This document shows, one piece after another, positions 1-8,851 of a DNA stretch of 64,000 bases (positions are counted from its first letter, which is position 1; each line of letters opens with the position of its first letter). The stretch covers positions 62,001-126,000 of the forward strand of contig NZ_AUFV01000002.1 of NCBI RefSeq assembly GCF_000426685.1, in the 5' to 3' direction. Source of the stretch: Solimonas flava DSM 18980. GTDB lineage: Bacteria; Pseudomonadota; Gammaproteobacteria; Nevskiales; Nevskiaceae. Position numbers and translations under genes: made by a program. The notes beneath the pieces were generated by a model. It was not told where the DNA came from and ran no database searches. It saw nothing but the letters and a program-made list of their open reading frames with translations.

Positions 1-1446
1 ATCGCGATGCTCGCGGCCTGCGGCGGAGAGGACCGCTCCGGCGCCGAGACGACGCCGGCGGCGAGCCGGATCGTCAACACGCCGGCGCAGATCGCGCAGG
101 AGTCGGCGGACGACTACGACGACAACCGCAGCGGTCTCATCACTGGCAAGACCCTGAAGCGCTGGAAGGACAACTGGCTGCAGGAGCGCCCGGCCGGCAT
201 CAAGGGCAATCTGGTGATCTTCCAGATCGGCAAGGGCCCGGCCGGCGCCGAGTTCATCAAGGCCGACCACGAAACGGTCTTCTCCTACCAGGAGAACGCC
301 TGGCAGGAAGAACGCTCGAACGGCGTGATCAAGACGCCCGGCATGGTGCTCTCCGGGGCGCAGATCGATGCGCTGCTGCGCCGCTACGGCGTCAATCCCA
401 GCGAGGATCTCATCGTCTGCGCGCCGGGTACGGGCAGCGCGTCCAACGCGATGATCCAGGGTCGCTGCTGGTACACGCTGCGCTACTGGGGCGTCGCCGC
501 GGATCATCTCGCCGTCCTCAACGGCGGCAATCAGTATCTGGCTTCGAGTGAAGGCGGCTGGAGCGCCGCTGATTTCTCGACGGATGCGAGCCCGGTGACG
601 AACAAGTACGCCGGCAGCGTGCGCGACCTCAAGGAAGACAACACGGCGCTGCAGGCCACGCTCGAGGACGTCATCAACGTCCTGCCGCTGGAGGATGGCA
701 ACCGCAGCACGGACGGCATCTTCCTGTGGGATGCGCGCAGCCTGGATCAGTTCAGCGCCGGCGAGCTGCTGGAGAGCGGCGCGCCGCCCGAGGGCTACAA
801 CTACACCAGCAGCTTCCAGAACGGCGGCTCGCGGCAGGGCCATCCGCGCGGCGCGCTGCAGCTGCAGTACACCAACGTGCTGGTGAACGGCGGCGCGGAC
901 GGACGCTACAAGTCCAAGGCGGAGATCAAGGCCTACCTCGACGGCGAGGTCGACGCGGCGGGCAAAGGCTTCCGCGACGGCACGCTGCAGCCGGTCGGTT
1001 CCGGCAACGCCTACCAGCCGGGGGACGTGGTCTACACCTACTGCGAGACGGCGGTGCGCGCGGCGATCACGACCGTCGCTAGCGCCGTGATCCTCGGCCA
1101 TCCGACGCGCCTCTACGACGGCTCGATGATCGAGTGGAACTCGCTGTCGTACATCGCCGACAAGAACGGCAACTTCATCCTGCCGGCCAAGTCGGTGTGG
1201 CGGACCGACGTGCTGTCGTTCTTCAAGCCCGGTGTGCAGGCGCAGATCGCGCCGCGCAACGACGCCAGCGCGACGCCTTACGTGGTCGATGCCAGCGCCG
1301 AGCATGCGGACGAGGCCATCCTCGCCGACAAGGCCTACGCACGCGCCAACGATCCGGTCGACGACGGCGGCACCACCGGCGGGACGACCACCGGCGGCAG
1401 CACCACCGGCGGCACCACGGCGCCGCCGAATCCCTGCGGCGGCTAG
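1..1446 (+). CDS. Rhodanese-like lipoprotein, ExtH-like (5' end outside window)
   Basis: The reading frame is open to the left edge. A lipobox (LAAC) lies only four residues after the first visible ATG (position 7), so the real start and signal peptide are upstream and the lipidated Cys is at 19-21. The mature protein is about 475 residues. It has a rhodanese-like fold with a CETAVR active-site loop; the Cys codon is 1042-1044. It ends in a Gly/Thr-rich tail. Rhodaneses carry sulfur or selenium as a persulfide or perselenide on that Cys. The genes that follow (cytochromes, porin, YedE, TusA) match the make-up of the Geobacter ext loci for selenite/tellurite reduction, where ExtH is a rhodanese-like lipoprotein. 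The rhodanese and lipoprotein calls are firm; the chalcogen role is inferred from neighbours. Confidence 0.8.
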   Translation: MAMLAACGGEDRSGAETTPAASRIVNTPAQIAQESADDYDDNRSGLITGKTLKRWKDNWLQERPAGIKGNLVIFQIGKGPAGAEFIKADHETVFSYQENAWQEERSNGVIKTPGMVLSGAQIDALLRRYGVNPSEDLIVCAPGTGSASNAMIQGRCWYTLRYWGVAADHLAVLNGGNQYLASSEGGWSAADFSTDASPVTNKYAGSVRDLKEDNTALQATLEDVINVLPLEDGNRSTDGIFLWDARSLDQFSAGELLESGAPPEGYNYTSSFQNGGSRQGHPRGALQLQYTNVLVNGGADGRYKSKAEIKAYLDGEVDAAGKGFRDGTLQPVGSGNAYQPGDVVYTYCETAVRAAITTVASAVILGHPTRLYDGSMIEWNSLSYIADKNGNFILPAKSVWRTDVLSFFKPGVQAQIAPRNDASATPYVVDASAEHADEAILADKAYARANDPVDDGGTTGGTTTGGSTTGGTTAPPNPCGG

Positions 1447-1511
1447 CCGTTCCGTGCCGATGGGCGCGGCGTATGCCGCGCCCCTTCTTTCGCTCTCTCA
1501 TGGAGAATCCG

Positions 1512-1823
1512 ATGCGCCATGCCAGTCGCGCCGCGGCAGCGCTCTGCCTGTTCCTCGCCGGCCTGTCCGCCGCGCATGCCGACGAGCCGCGAGCGGCCGC
1601 CCGTGCGCCGGCCGCCGTCAAGCAGTACACCGTCAGCTTCGGTTCGCAGCCGCCGCCGCCCTCGTCGCGGCTCAAGTACCGCCAGGGCCCGGTCTGCATG
1701 TGCAGCGGCGGCCTGAGCGAGGCCGACATCAGCGCCGCGCAATCGCCGCTTCAAGCGTCCACCGCAGCCGCGGCGGATAGCGCTGAACCCACGCACGGTG
1801 CGGCCCGCGGAGAGACGCCATGA
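1512..1823 (+). CDS. Small secreted protein with Cys-X-Cys motif (ExtJ-like position)
   Basis: A 103-residue protein with a Sec signal peptide (cleavage near AHA/D, about residue 24). The only striking motif is GPVCMCSGGLSEADI in the middle, a Cys-X-Cys pair in a Gly-rich loop that could bind a metal or chalcogen. The C-terminus is low-complexity Ala-rich. GGAGA about 6 bases upstream supports the ATG at 1512 over an in-frame ATG at 1500. The stop overlaps the next start by 4 bases (ATGA), so translation is probably coupled to the triheme cytochrome. A small periplasmic protein sits at the same place in ext-type operons (ExtJ), but I could not confirm homology. Confidence 0.65.
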   Translation: MRHASRAAAALCLFLAGLSAAHADEPRAAARAPAAVKQYTVSFGSQPPPPSSRLKYRQGPVCMCSGGLSEADISAAQSPLQASTAAAADSAEPTHGAARGETP

Positions 1824-2338
1824 ACAAGCTTCGTGGTCTCGGCCGCCGTGCCGGCGCCTGGCTCGGGCGCGGCCTGCTGTTGTGGTTGCTGCTGCTGCTG
1901 GTCGGTGCCGGCGGCTGGATCTTCTCGACCGCGGGCGAGCCGCCGCGCGCGGCAGCGCCGGCCGCCGCCTGGGGCGACGAAGCGCTGCAGGCCTGGGGCG
2001 AAGACCTCGCGGCGCTGTCGCCGGTCGCGCCCGCCAATGCCTGCGGACTCGGCGCGTCCAGCTGCTTCAAGTGCCACAACGGCAAGCGCGCGCCGTCGCC
2101 GTCGCTCGACGCCAAGCTGCATCCCTGGCACGTCGACCACCAGGCGGTGAACTACTCCTGCGCCGGCTGCCATCAGGGCAATCCGCGCATCCTCAAGCAG
2201 GAAATCGCGCACGAGAAGCTGGTCGCCCGGCCGCTCGCCGCGCCCGAGAAAACCTGCGCGACCTGCCACAACCCGGCGCAGGTCGAGTCCTTTACCCGTC
2301 GTTATCAGCAGGTCCTGAACGGAGGCCCGCAGTCGTGA
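1820..2338 (+). CDS. Membrane-anchored triheme cytochrome c
   Basis: A 172-residue protein with one N-terminal membrane segment (about residues 18-36) and a periplasmic domain carrying three CXXCH haem sites: C82-H86, C114-H118 and C146-H150. Extra His residues around 101-107 could be distal ligands. It overlaps the upstream small gene (ATGA) and the downstream porin (GTGA) by 4 bases each, so it sits inside one translationally coupled operon. Its likely role is electron transfer from the inner membrane towards a periplasmic or outer-membrane reductase. The haem motifs are seen directly; the substrate is inferred from context. Confidence 0.85.
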   Translation: MNKLRGLGRRAGAWLGRGLLLWLLLLLVGAGGWIFSTAGEPPRAAAPAAAWGDEALQAWGEDLAALSPVAPANACGLGASSCFKCHNGKRAPSPSLDAKLHPWHVDHQAVNYSCAGCHQGNPRILKQEIAHEKLVARPLAAPEKTCATCHNPAQVESFTRRYQQVLNGGPQS

Positions 2339-3528
2339 ACATCCCGAGTACCCCGAAGCCGCCATCGAAGGCCGTCCCGCTGCCGCAGTGGGCGGTCAAG
2401 GCTTGCGTGCTGGGCGCCATGGCCTGGGCCGGCACGGCGCAGGCCGGCGTGACGATCAACGTCGACGACCAGCGCTATCTGACGATCGACTATTCGCTGC
2501 AGGCCTGGGCGCAGGCGAGCAGCTACACGTCGGCCACCGACGGCGGCAGCAGCACCGACTTCTTCCTGCGCCGCAACCGCCTGACGTTCAGCGGCCAGTA
2601 CAACGACCTCATCGGCTTCTACGCGCAGCTCGAAGCCGGCAACGAAGGCAAGGACGGCGACAATGACAAGTCGGTCTACTACCGCGACGCCTATGTGACG
2701 ATCGACTACGCCGACGGCGCGCGCTTTATCCTCGGGCGCTTCAAGAACACGTTCTCGCGCGAGAACCTGGAAGGCTGCCTGGAACCGCTGACGCTCGATC
2801 GCTCGCTGATGTCGTACACGCCCTTCGGCGGCACGCGCGACGACGGCATCGCGATCTGGGGCAATCTGGCCGACGCGGTGCTGCAGTACCGCGTGATGGT
2901 GGCCGACGGCCGCGAAGGCGACGAGGTTGCCAAGAAATCGCCGCGCGTCACGGCGCGCGTTCACTGGAGCGCCCTGGACCCCGAGTTCGACTACGGCTAT
3001 CGCGGCACGTATCTGGGCACGCGCAAGATTCTCACGATCGGCGCCGCCTACGACTACCAGCCGGACGTGGCCTACGCGAACTACGCGGCGCGCAGCGACG
3101 CCAAGGACTACAAGGCGTGGACCGTCGACGGCTTCTTCGAGTATCCGTTCGACTTCGGCACGGTGACGCTGTCGAGCGCCTATCTGCACTACGGCGTCGG
3201 CGATGCCATCAACCAGGCGCCGGACGCGAATCTGCCGAGCAACACCGAGCTGCACGCTTCCTACGTGAAGGGCGGCTATCTGTTCCCGCAGAAAATCGGC
3301 ATCGGCCGCCTGCAGATCTTCGCCCGCCACGACCGCTCGGACTACAACCTGAACAGCGGCTACCTCGACAATCAGCTCAACGGCGGCGGCCTCAACTACT
3401 ACCTCGACGGCCAGCAGCTGAAGCTGACGCTGGAGTACGACGACGTCGATTACCACCGCGCCGATCCATCGAGCCAGGCCGCGCAGGACAACTGGCAGCT
3501 GACGCTCGGCTTCCAGCTGATCCTCTGA
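2335..3528 (+). CDS. Outer-membrane porin, OprP/ExtI-like
   Basis: A 397-residue protein with a signal peptide ending at AQA/G (about residue 37), followed by alternating aromatic/polar beta-strand sequence and a C-terminal strand typical of 16-stranded porins of the phosphate-selective OprO/OprP superfamily. The start is GTG at 2335, preceded by AACGGAGG and overlapping the cytochrome stop. A porin between cytochromes and a rhodanese lipoprotein is the hallmark of ext-type selenite/tellurite operons (ExtI), where it is thought to let oxyanions or electron carriers cross the outer membrane. The porin fold is confident; substrate specificity is not readable from sequence. Confidence 0.8.
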   Translation: MNIPSTPKPPSKAVPLPQWAVKACVLGAMAWAGTAQAGVTINVDDQRYLTIDYSLQAWAQASSYTSATDGGSSTDFFLRRNRLTFSGQYNDLIGFYAQLEAGNEGKDGDNDKSVYYRDAYVTIDYADGARFILGRFKNTFSRENLEGCLEPLTLDRSLMSYTPFGGTRDDGIAIWGNLADAVLQYRVMVADGREGDEVAKKSPRVTARVHWSALDPEFDYGYRGTYLGTRKILTIGAAYDYQPDVAYANYAARSDAKDYKAWTVDGFFEYPFDFGTVTLSSAYLHYGVGDAINQAPDANLPSNTELHASYVKGGYLFPQKIGIGRLQIFARHDRSDYNLNSGYLDNQLNGGGLNYYLDGQQLKLTLEYDDVDYHRADPSSQAAQDNWQLTLGFQLIL

Positions 3529-3542
3529 GGAGCCGACGCGAT

Positions 3543-4979
3543 ATGGCTGTCTTCAGCGAATCCGGCGCGTGGTCGCCGGCCGGCGGGCGCGCGGGCCTGC
3601 TCAGCGCCGCGGGCATCGTCCTCGCCGTCGCGCTGGTCTCCGGCGTCTATCTGGCGCTGGACACGCGCTACGTCTACCTGCTGGTCTACGCCTGGTTCGG
3701 CGTCGCCTACGGACTGCTGCTGCAGTACGGCCGCTTCTGCATGGCGTCCGCGGTGCGCGACCTCTTCATGGTGCGCGTGCCGCGCATGGCGGTCGGCGTG
3801 ATCGTCGCGATCGTGCTGTACGCATTGATCGCCGCGATCGTGCACGTGGTCGGCGTCAACACCTTCGCGCCGCATCCGCTCGGCTGGCACGTGCTGATCG
3901 GCGGCGCGATCTTCGGCTTCGGCATGATCTTCACCGGCGGTTGCGCGTCGAGTTCGCTGTACAAGAGCGGCGAGGGCAACGTGGCGTCGATGCTGGTGCT
4001 GCTGGCGATCTCGGTGTCGCAGGCGCTGTTCGTCAGTGCCGGCAGCTGGAGCAACCGCGGGGTGCCGAAGGCCTGGGCCGAAGCTGCCGCCGCGCAGGAC
4101 ATGCCGGCCGCGCTCGGCATCACCGACGGCTGGTTCGACCAGTTCACCGCCGGCTATCTCTGGACGTTGCCGGCGGAAACCGTCGCGCAGGCGCTCGGCG
4201 TGCAGGGCGCGGTGGCCGGCGCCGTCGCCAATGCGCTGCTGACGGCGCTGCTGCCGGCGGCGGCGCTGCTGGTGCTGCTCTACGCGACGGCCTGGCGTAA
4301 GGGATACCTGCGCCGCGCCAAGCTCGCGCAGGCGCGGATCGGCGACCATCTGCGCGGTATCTGGGCGATGCTGACGGCCTCCAAGCGCACGGCGCTGGTC
4401 GGCCTCGGCCTGGGCGCGCTGGCGGGGCTGCAGATGTGGATCACCAGCGCGCTGCGCGACCACTACGGCATCTTCAATTTCGGCGAGATGCTGGCGCAGA
4501 TGGGCCACAGCGAAGGCCTGTCACTGCAGGACACGGTGTTCGATCCGGGCTACTGGTACATCACCACGCAGGAAGCGCAGTGGGCCGGCTGGGCGCTCGA
4601 CAAGCTGGGCCTGTCGATGCGCGACAATCTGTTCTTCGGCCTCGACAACGGCGTGCCCGCGCCTTGGCTCAACGCGCCGGGACTGATGTCGATCGGCATC
4701 ATCGCCGGCGCCGCCGTGATCGCCAATCTGAACGGCGAGTTCAAGTGGAAGCTGCCGAGCGCCGAGACCGCTGCGTTCGCGCTCGTTGGCGGCGCGCTGA
4801 TGGGGCTCGGCTCGCGCATCGGCATGGGCTGCAACATCGGCGCGTTCTTCGCGACCGTCACCAACGGCGATCCGAGCGGCTGGATCTTCTTCGCCGGCCT
4901 GGTGGCGGGCGGCTACGGCGGCGTGCGCGCATTCAAGTGGTGGATCGACCGCCGGCTCGCCGCCGCCGGTCCGGCCTGA
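3543..4979 (+). CDS. YeeE/YedE family transporter, duplicated domain
   Basis: A 478-residue polytopic inner-membrane protein with two YeeE/YedE repeats joined by a linker. The conserved family cysteines are visible: C66 in GRFCMAS, C134 in GGCASSSLY and C430 in GMGCNIGAFF. In the characterised thiosulfate transporter YeeE, equivalent cysteines relay the substrate through the membrane. YedE relatives are linked to selenium metabolism. The gene starts 14 bases after the porin and is followed 17 bases later by a TusA-like gene, the usual YedE/YedF pairing. Likely role: import of thiosulfate or a reduced sulfur/selenium species that is handed to the TusA protein. Confidence 0.85.
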   Translation: MAVFSESGAWSPAGGRAGLLSAAGIVLAVALVSGVYLALDTRYVYLLVYAWFGVAYGLLLQYGRFCMASAVRDLFMVRVPRMAVGVIVAIVLYALIAAIVHVVGVNTFAPHPLGWHVLIGGAIFGFGMIFTGGCASSSLYKSGEGNVASMLVLLAISVSQALFVSAGSWSNRGVPKAWAEAAAAQDMPAALGITDGWFDQFTAGYLWTLPAETVAQALGVQGAVAGAVANALLTALLPAAALLVLLYATAWRKGYLRRAKLAQARIGDHLRGIWAMLTASKRTALVGLGLGALAGLQMWITSALRDHYGIFNFGEMLAQMGHSEGLSLQDTVFDPGYWYITTQEAQWAGWALDKLGLSMRDNLFFGLDNGVPAPWLNAPGLMSIGIIAGAAVIANLNGEFKWKLPSAETAAFALVGGALMGLGSRIGMGCNIGAFFATVTNGDPSGWIFFAGLVAGGYGGVRAFKWWIDRRLAAAGPA

Positions 4980-4996
4980 ACATCGGAGTCATCGGC

Positions 4997-5248
4997 ATGG
5001 CCTACAAACTCGAACGCGTCGGCGACGGCGCCTATCTGCTCGACATCACCGGATACGGTTGCCCGCACGTCCAGGTCTACACCGACAAGGCGCTGCAGGA
5101 CCTCGCCAGCGGCGAGCGGCTGACGGTGCGTTTCGACAATCCGTCGTCCGGCGAATCGATCCTCTTCATGTGCGAAACCGAAGGGCACGAACTGGTCGGA
5201 CGCGACAAGCAGGGCGGGACCTTCACCTGGACGATCACCAAGGCCTGA
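4997..5248 (+). CDS. TusA/YedF-like sulfur (selenium) carrier protein
   Basis: An 83-residue protein of the TusA/SirA/YedF family. The first strand leads to YGCPHV, aligning with the canonical CPxP sulfur-carrier motif; the Cys is kept but the second Pro is replaced by Val. TusA proteins accept a persulfide on this Cys and pass it on. YedF relatives sit beside YedE transporters, as here. The start at 4997 gives the normal family length. The position between transporter and pentaheme cytochrome argues for a dedicated cytoplasmic acceptor for sulfur or selenium entering through the YedE protein, rather than the tRNA-thiolation TusA. Confidence 0.75.
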   Translation: MAYKLERVGDGAYLLDITGYGCPHVQVYTDKALQDLASGERLTVRFDNPSSGESILFMCETEGHELVGRDKQGGTFTWTITKA

Positions 5249-5262
5249 GCGCGCGCGGCCGC

Positions 5263-6495
5263 GTGCGTCAACGACTGCCGCTGCGGATCGCGGCCGCGGG
5301 GCTCGCCGCGGCGGCGGTCGCCGTGGCGGCGTGGTACGGGTTCGGACGCGACACCGACGCGACGTCGGCGTTCCTCGCGCAGCACTGGCAGCGCCCGCTG
5401 CCGGCGCAGGGCGATCCGCCGGCCGCGTACTCGGCGCTCGAGCGCTCGCTCGATCCCGCGGCCTGCGGCAGCTGCCATGTGCAGCAGCACGAGGACTGGC
5501 GACGCAGCCTGCACAGCCGCGCGATGGGGCCGGGCATCGAGTGGCAGTTCCATCTGATGACGCAGGCGCAGGCCAACCGCTGCATGGACTGCCACGCGCC
5601 GCTCGCCGAGCAGAAGGCGCTCGTCGCGCAGGCCTTCGCCTGGCCGCAGCGGCCGTCGTCGTCAGCGCCGGACCATGTGCCCGAGACGCTCGCGCACGAC
5701 GGACTGGTCTGCGCGGCCTGCCACGTGCGCGCGCACCAGCGCTACGGGCCGCCGCCGCGGTCGGGCGGTGCCGCGCAAGGCGCGCCGCACGGCGGCTTCG
5801 TCGCCGCCGCCGCGTTCGAGGACAGCCGCTTCTGCGCGGCCTGCCATCAGTTTCCGCCGGACGGCCCGGCCACCGCCGGCAAGCTGCACGAGGACACCTA
5901 CGCGCAGTGGCAGGCGAGCCGCTACGCCGCCGAGGGGCAGTCCTGCCAGAGCTGCCACATGCCGGATCGCCGGCACCAGTGGCAGGGCATCCACAGCAAG
6001 GACATGGTGCTCAAGGCGCTCGACGTGCGGCTCGAACTGGAGCCGGGCGCGGACGGTCGCTGGCGCGCGCAGGCCAGCCTGCGCAATGTCGGGGCCGGCC
6101 ACTTCTTTCCGACCTACATGGTCCCGGAGGTCACTGCGACGCTGATGCTGGTCGATGCGGACGGGCGGGAGATCCGCACGCTGGCGCAGCGCGTCATCGG
6201 CTGGCGCGTCGGCCTCGATCTCGATCGCGAGATCTACGACACGCGACTGCCGCCCGGCGCGGCGCTGCAGTTCGACGCACCGCTCGATGTCGCCGCGGAC
6301 GGCAGCGTCGTCGAATTGCGCGTCGACGTCGCGCCGCGCGAGCACTATGTGCGCCTCTTCGAACGCTCGCTCGCCCGCGATGGCGCGCGGCTCGACGCCG
6401 GGACCCTGAACCTGCTGCGCCGGGCGCGCGACGAAGCGGCGGCGACCCGCTACGAAGCCCTGCGCCTGCGCGCGCCGCTGCGCCGCGAGCGCTGA
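5263..6495 (+). CDS. Pentaheme cytochrome c, cytochrome c554-like
   Basis: A 410-residue exported protein with an N-terminal hydrophobic segment (about residues 7-25) that may act as an uncleaved anchor. Five CXXCH haem sites are visible: C68, C107, C150, C191 and C228. The C-terminal half (about 245-410) lacks haem motifs and is beta-rich; it may be a substrate or docking domain. The GTG start at 5263 lies 14 bases after the TusA stop and is the only start that keeps the N-terminal segment. It is the last gene of the operon; the next gene lies 89 bases downstream and is unrelated. Multihaem lipoproteins or anchored cytochromes with about five haems (ExtK, ExtL) occur in ext loci. The redox role is firm; the identity of the acceptor is inferred. 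Confidence 0.82.
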   Translation: MRQRLPLRIAAAGLAAAAVAVAAWYGFGRDTDATSAFLAQHWQRPLPAQGDPPAAYSALERSLDPAACGSCHVQQHEDWRRSLHSRAMGPGIEWQFHLMTQAQANRCMDCHAPLAEQKALVAQAFAWPQRPSSSAPDHVPETLAHDGLVCAACHVRAHQRYGPPPRSGGAAQGAPHGGFVAAAAFEDSRFCAACHQFPPDGPATAGKLHEDTYAQWQASRYAAEGQSCQSCHMPDRRHQWQGIHSKDMVLKALDVRLELEPGADGRWRAQASLRNVGAGHFFPTYMVPEVTATLMLVDADGREIRTLAQRVIGWRVGLDLDREIYDTRLPPGAALQFDAPLDVAADGSVVELRVDVAPREHYVRLFERSLARDGARLDAGTLNLLRRARDEAAATRYEALRLRAPLRRER

Positions 6496-6584
6496 CTGCG
6501 CGGCACGATGGTGCGCCTGAGCGCGCCGTCACACCGTGCCGCGGCCTGCCGTAGCATGCTCGCCGCGCTAACGGGAGAACGACG

Positions 6585-8834
6585 ATGGCCAAAGCCGCGA
6601 CGGGGAAGAAGGGTTCACGCCAGCCGGTCGACGGGCGCCACGCCCGCGCGGTGCAGGCCCGGCAGGCGGAGCGCGCGCCGACCGCGTTGAACACGCGGCT
6701 GTTCGATGCGCGTCCGGACCGACTCGATTTCCGCGACCTGCCGTACCGCCCGCCGCTGCAATCGCTGCCGCCGCGCTTTCCGGACGATGCGATGGTCGCC
6801 AGGCTGTTGCCCGCCTACGTGCGCGCCGGCCTCGTGCTCGACCAAGGCCGCGACGGCGCCTGCACCGGCTTCGGCCTGGCCTGCGTCGCCAATTACCTGC
6901 TGTGGCGCCGCCACGTCGGCGCCGGGCTGCGCGCGCGCTTTGCGCCGGTCAGTCCGCGCATGTTCTACGAGCTGGCGCGCCGCTACGACGAGTGGCCTGG
7001 CGAGCGCTACGAAGGCTCCAGTTGCCGCGGCGCGCTGAAGGGCTGGCACAAGCACGGCATCTGCAGCGAGGCGCGCTGGCCGTACCGCTTCGACGCCGAG
7101 GGCAAACCGTTGTTCGTGCCGCCGCTCGACGGCTGGGAGACCGACGCCGCTTCGCGCACGCTCGGCGTCTATTACCGAGTCGAGCGCGCCTCGGTCGTCG
7201 ATCTGCAGGCGGCGATCGCCGAGATCGGCGCCGTCTACGTCTCGGCGCAGGTGCATGACGGCTGGGAGACGCTGGTCAGCGCGCGGCCGCGGGCGGCGCC
7301 GCGCCGGCATCGCGATCTGCCCGTGATCGCGCCGCCGAAGCAGCCGAACAAACTCGGCGGCCACGCCTTCGCGCTGGTCGGTTACAACGAGCGCGGCTTC
7401 GTCGTGCAGAACTCCTGGGGCCGCATCTGGGGCGCCGGCGGCTTCGGCCTGCTGCCGTATGAGGACTGGATCGCGCACGCGACCGATGCCTGGGCGGTCG
7501 CACTCGGCGTGCCGGTGCTGCCGTCGGACGCGCGGCTGGCCGGCGCGCGCTGGCCGGTGCCGGGTGGCCAGGCGCTCGGCGCGCTCGACCCGGCGACGCG
7601 CGCCGCGAACAATCCGCCGGACGATCCGTGGCCGGTCGACCATCCCTATGATTACGCGCCGTACGAGCCGTGGAGCACGGCACGCGCCTACGCGCACACG
7701 CTGGTCAGCGGCAACAACGGCCAGATCATGGTCCGCGACTTCACGCACGGCGTCGACGCCGGCGCCCAGGACTACGTCCGCGAGATCGCCTACGACTCGC
7801 CGTGGCGGCAGTTCGGCGCCGACCGCACGCGGGCGCCGGTGCTGGCGATCTACGCGCACGGCGGCCTCAACAGCGAGGACGACTCGATCCGCCGCATCCG
7901 CATGCTGGCGCCGGTGTTCGCTGCCAACGGCATCTATCCGCTGTTCCTGACCTGGCGCACCGGCCCCGGCGAGACGCTGGCCGACATCGTTCAGGACTGG
8001 GCGCGCAAGGCGCTCGGCGGCGAAGCGCCGGAACGCGCTGCCGGCGCGCTCGAAGTGCTCGGCGACGTGCGCGACCGCGCCGTCGAAGTGCTCGCGCGCC
8101 TGTTCGGCCGCGGCGTCTGGAGCGAGATGCGCGAGAACGCCGCGCTCGGCGCGCAGCCGGGGCGCGGCCTCGACCTGCTCGCGCAGAACCTGCTGCGCCT
8201 GTCGCAGCGTGCTGCCAAGGCCGGCCGGCCGCTGCGCCTGCATCTGATCGGCCATTCGGCCGGCTCAATCCTGCTCGGTCACCTGCTGTCACGGCTCAAC
8301 GAGCTGGGCGCGGCCGGTGCCGGCCTGACGGTGCAGAGCTGCAGCCTTTACGCCGCGGCCTGCTCGGTGCGCTTCGCCGTCGATCATTACCTGCCGGCCG
8401 CCGACAGCGGCCTGCTGCCGCTCGAACGCCTGTTCCTGCATCACCTTTCGGACCCGAACGAGAAGGCCGACGCGTTGCCGTCGCCGACACTGCAGGCCTA
8501 CGGCAAGTCGTTGCTGTACCTCGTCTCGCGGGCGCTCGACGACCAGCGCAAGATGCCGCTGCTCGGCATGGAGCGCGCGCTCGATTCGCGCTACGCGCGC
8601 AGCACCGACCACTGGGCCGAGACCGAGCTGGCGTCGATGCAGGCCTGGCAGGCGCGCTGGCCGGCCGGGCAGGGCGCGACCTGGCGCGATCCGACCGTGC
8701 TGACGACGCGGCGCGGCGACCGCATCCCGGCCACGCACGGCTCTTTCGACGCCAACCTCGAGGTCATCACCGAAACGCTGCAGCGCATCCGCGGCGAGCC
8801 GCTGGTGGCACCGCTGGAGTGGCTCGACTACTAG
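6585..8834 (+). CDS. Papain-like cysteine peptidase fused to alpha/beta hydrolase
   Basis: A 749-residue two-domain protein without a signal peptide. Residues about 45-300 form a C1A papain-like domain: oxyanion Q87, nucleophile C93 (GACTGFG), catalytic H260 (GGHAFALVGY) and N276 (NSWG). Residues about 410-680 form an alpha/beta hydrolase domain with an HGG oxyanion motif (425-427) and a GHSAG nucleophile elbow (S558). The linker between them (about 320-410) is Pro/Asp-rich. The first 45 residues are basic and Ala-rich. The ATG follows GGGAGAACGACG. Both catalytic centres look intact. It stands alone after the cytochrome operon. It could modify or degrade a peptide-linked substrate, but no specific function is known to me. 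Confidence 0.75.
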   Translation: MAKAATGKKGSRQPVDGRHARAVQARQAERAPTALNTRLFDARPDRLDFRDLPYRPPLQSLPPRFPDDAMVARLLPAYVRAGLVLDQGRDGACTGFGLACVANYLLWRRHVGAGLRARFAPVSPRMFYELARRYDEWPGERYEGSSCRGALKGWHKHGICSEARWPYRFDAEGKPLFVPPLDGWETDAASRTLGVYYRVERASVVDLQAAIAEIGAVYVSAQVHDGWETLVSARPRAAPRRHRDLPVIAPPKQPNKLGGHAFALVGYNERGFVVQNSWGRIWGAGGFGLLPYEDWIAHATDAWAVALGVPVLPSDARLAGARWPVPGGQALGALDPATRAANNPPDDPWPVDHPYDYAPYEPWSTARAYAHTLVSGNNGQIMVRDFTHGVDAGAQDYVREIAYDSPWRQFGADRTRAPVLAIYAHGGLNSEDDSIRRIRMLAPVFAANGIYPLFLTWRTGPGETLADIVQDWARKALGGEAPERAAGALEVLGDVRDRAVEVLARLFGRGVWSEMRENAALGAQPGRGLDLLAQNLLRLSQRAAKAGRPLRLHLIGHSAGSILLGHLLSRLNELGAAGAGLTVQSCSLYAAACSVRFAVDHYLPAADSGLLPLERLFLHHLSDPNEKADALPSPTLQAYGKSLLYLVSRALDDQRKMPLLGMERALDSRYARSTDHWAETELASMQAWQARWPAGQGATWRDPTVLTTRRGDRIPATHGSFDANLEVITETLQRIRGEPLVAPLEWLDY

Positions 8835-8851
8835 GGAACTTCTGAGTAAAT

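Noticed and set aside
2305-3456. Long minus-strand open frame of 383 codons opposite the porin
   Set aside because: It is an antisense shadow produced by high GC; the plus frame has a signal peptide, porin strands and operon spacing.
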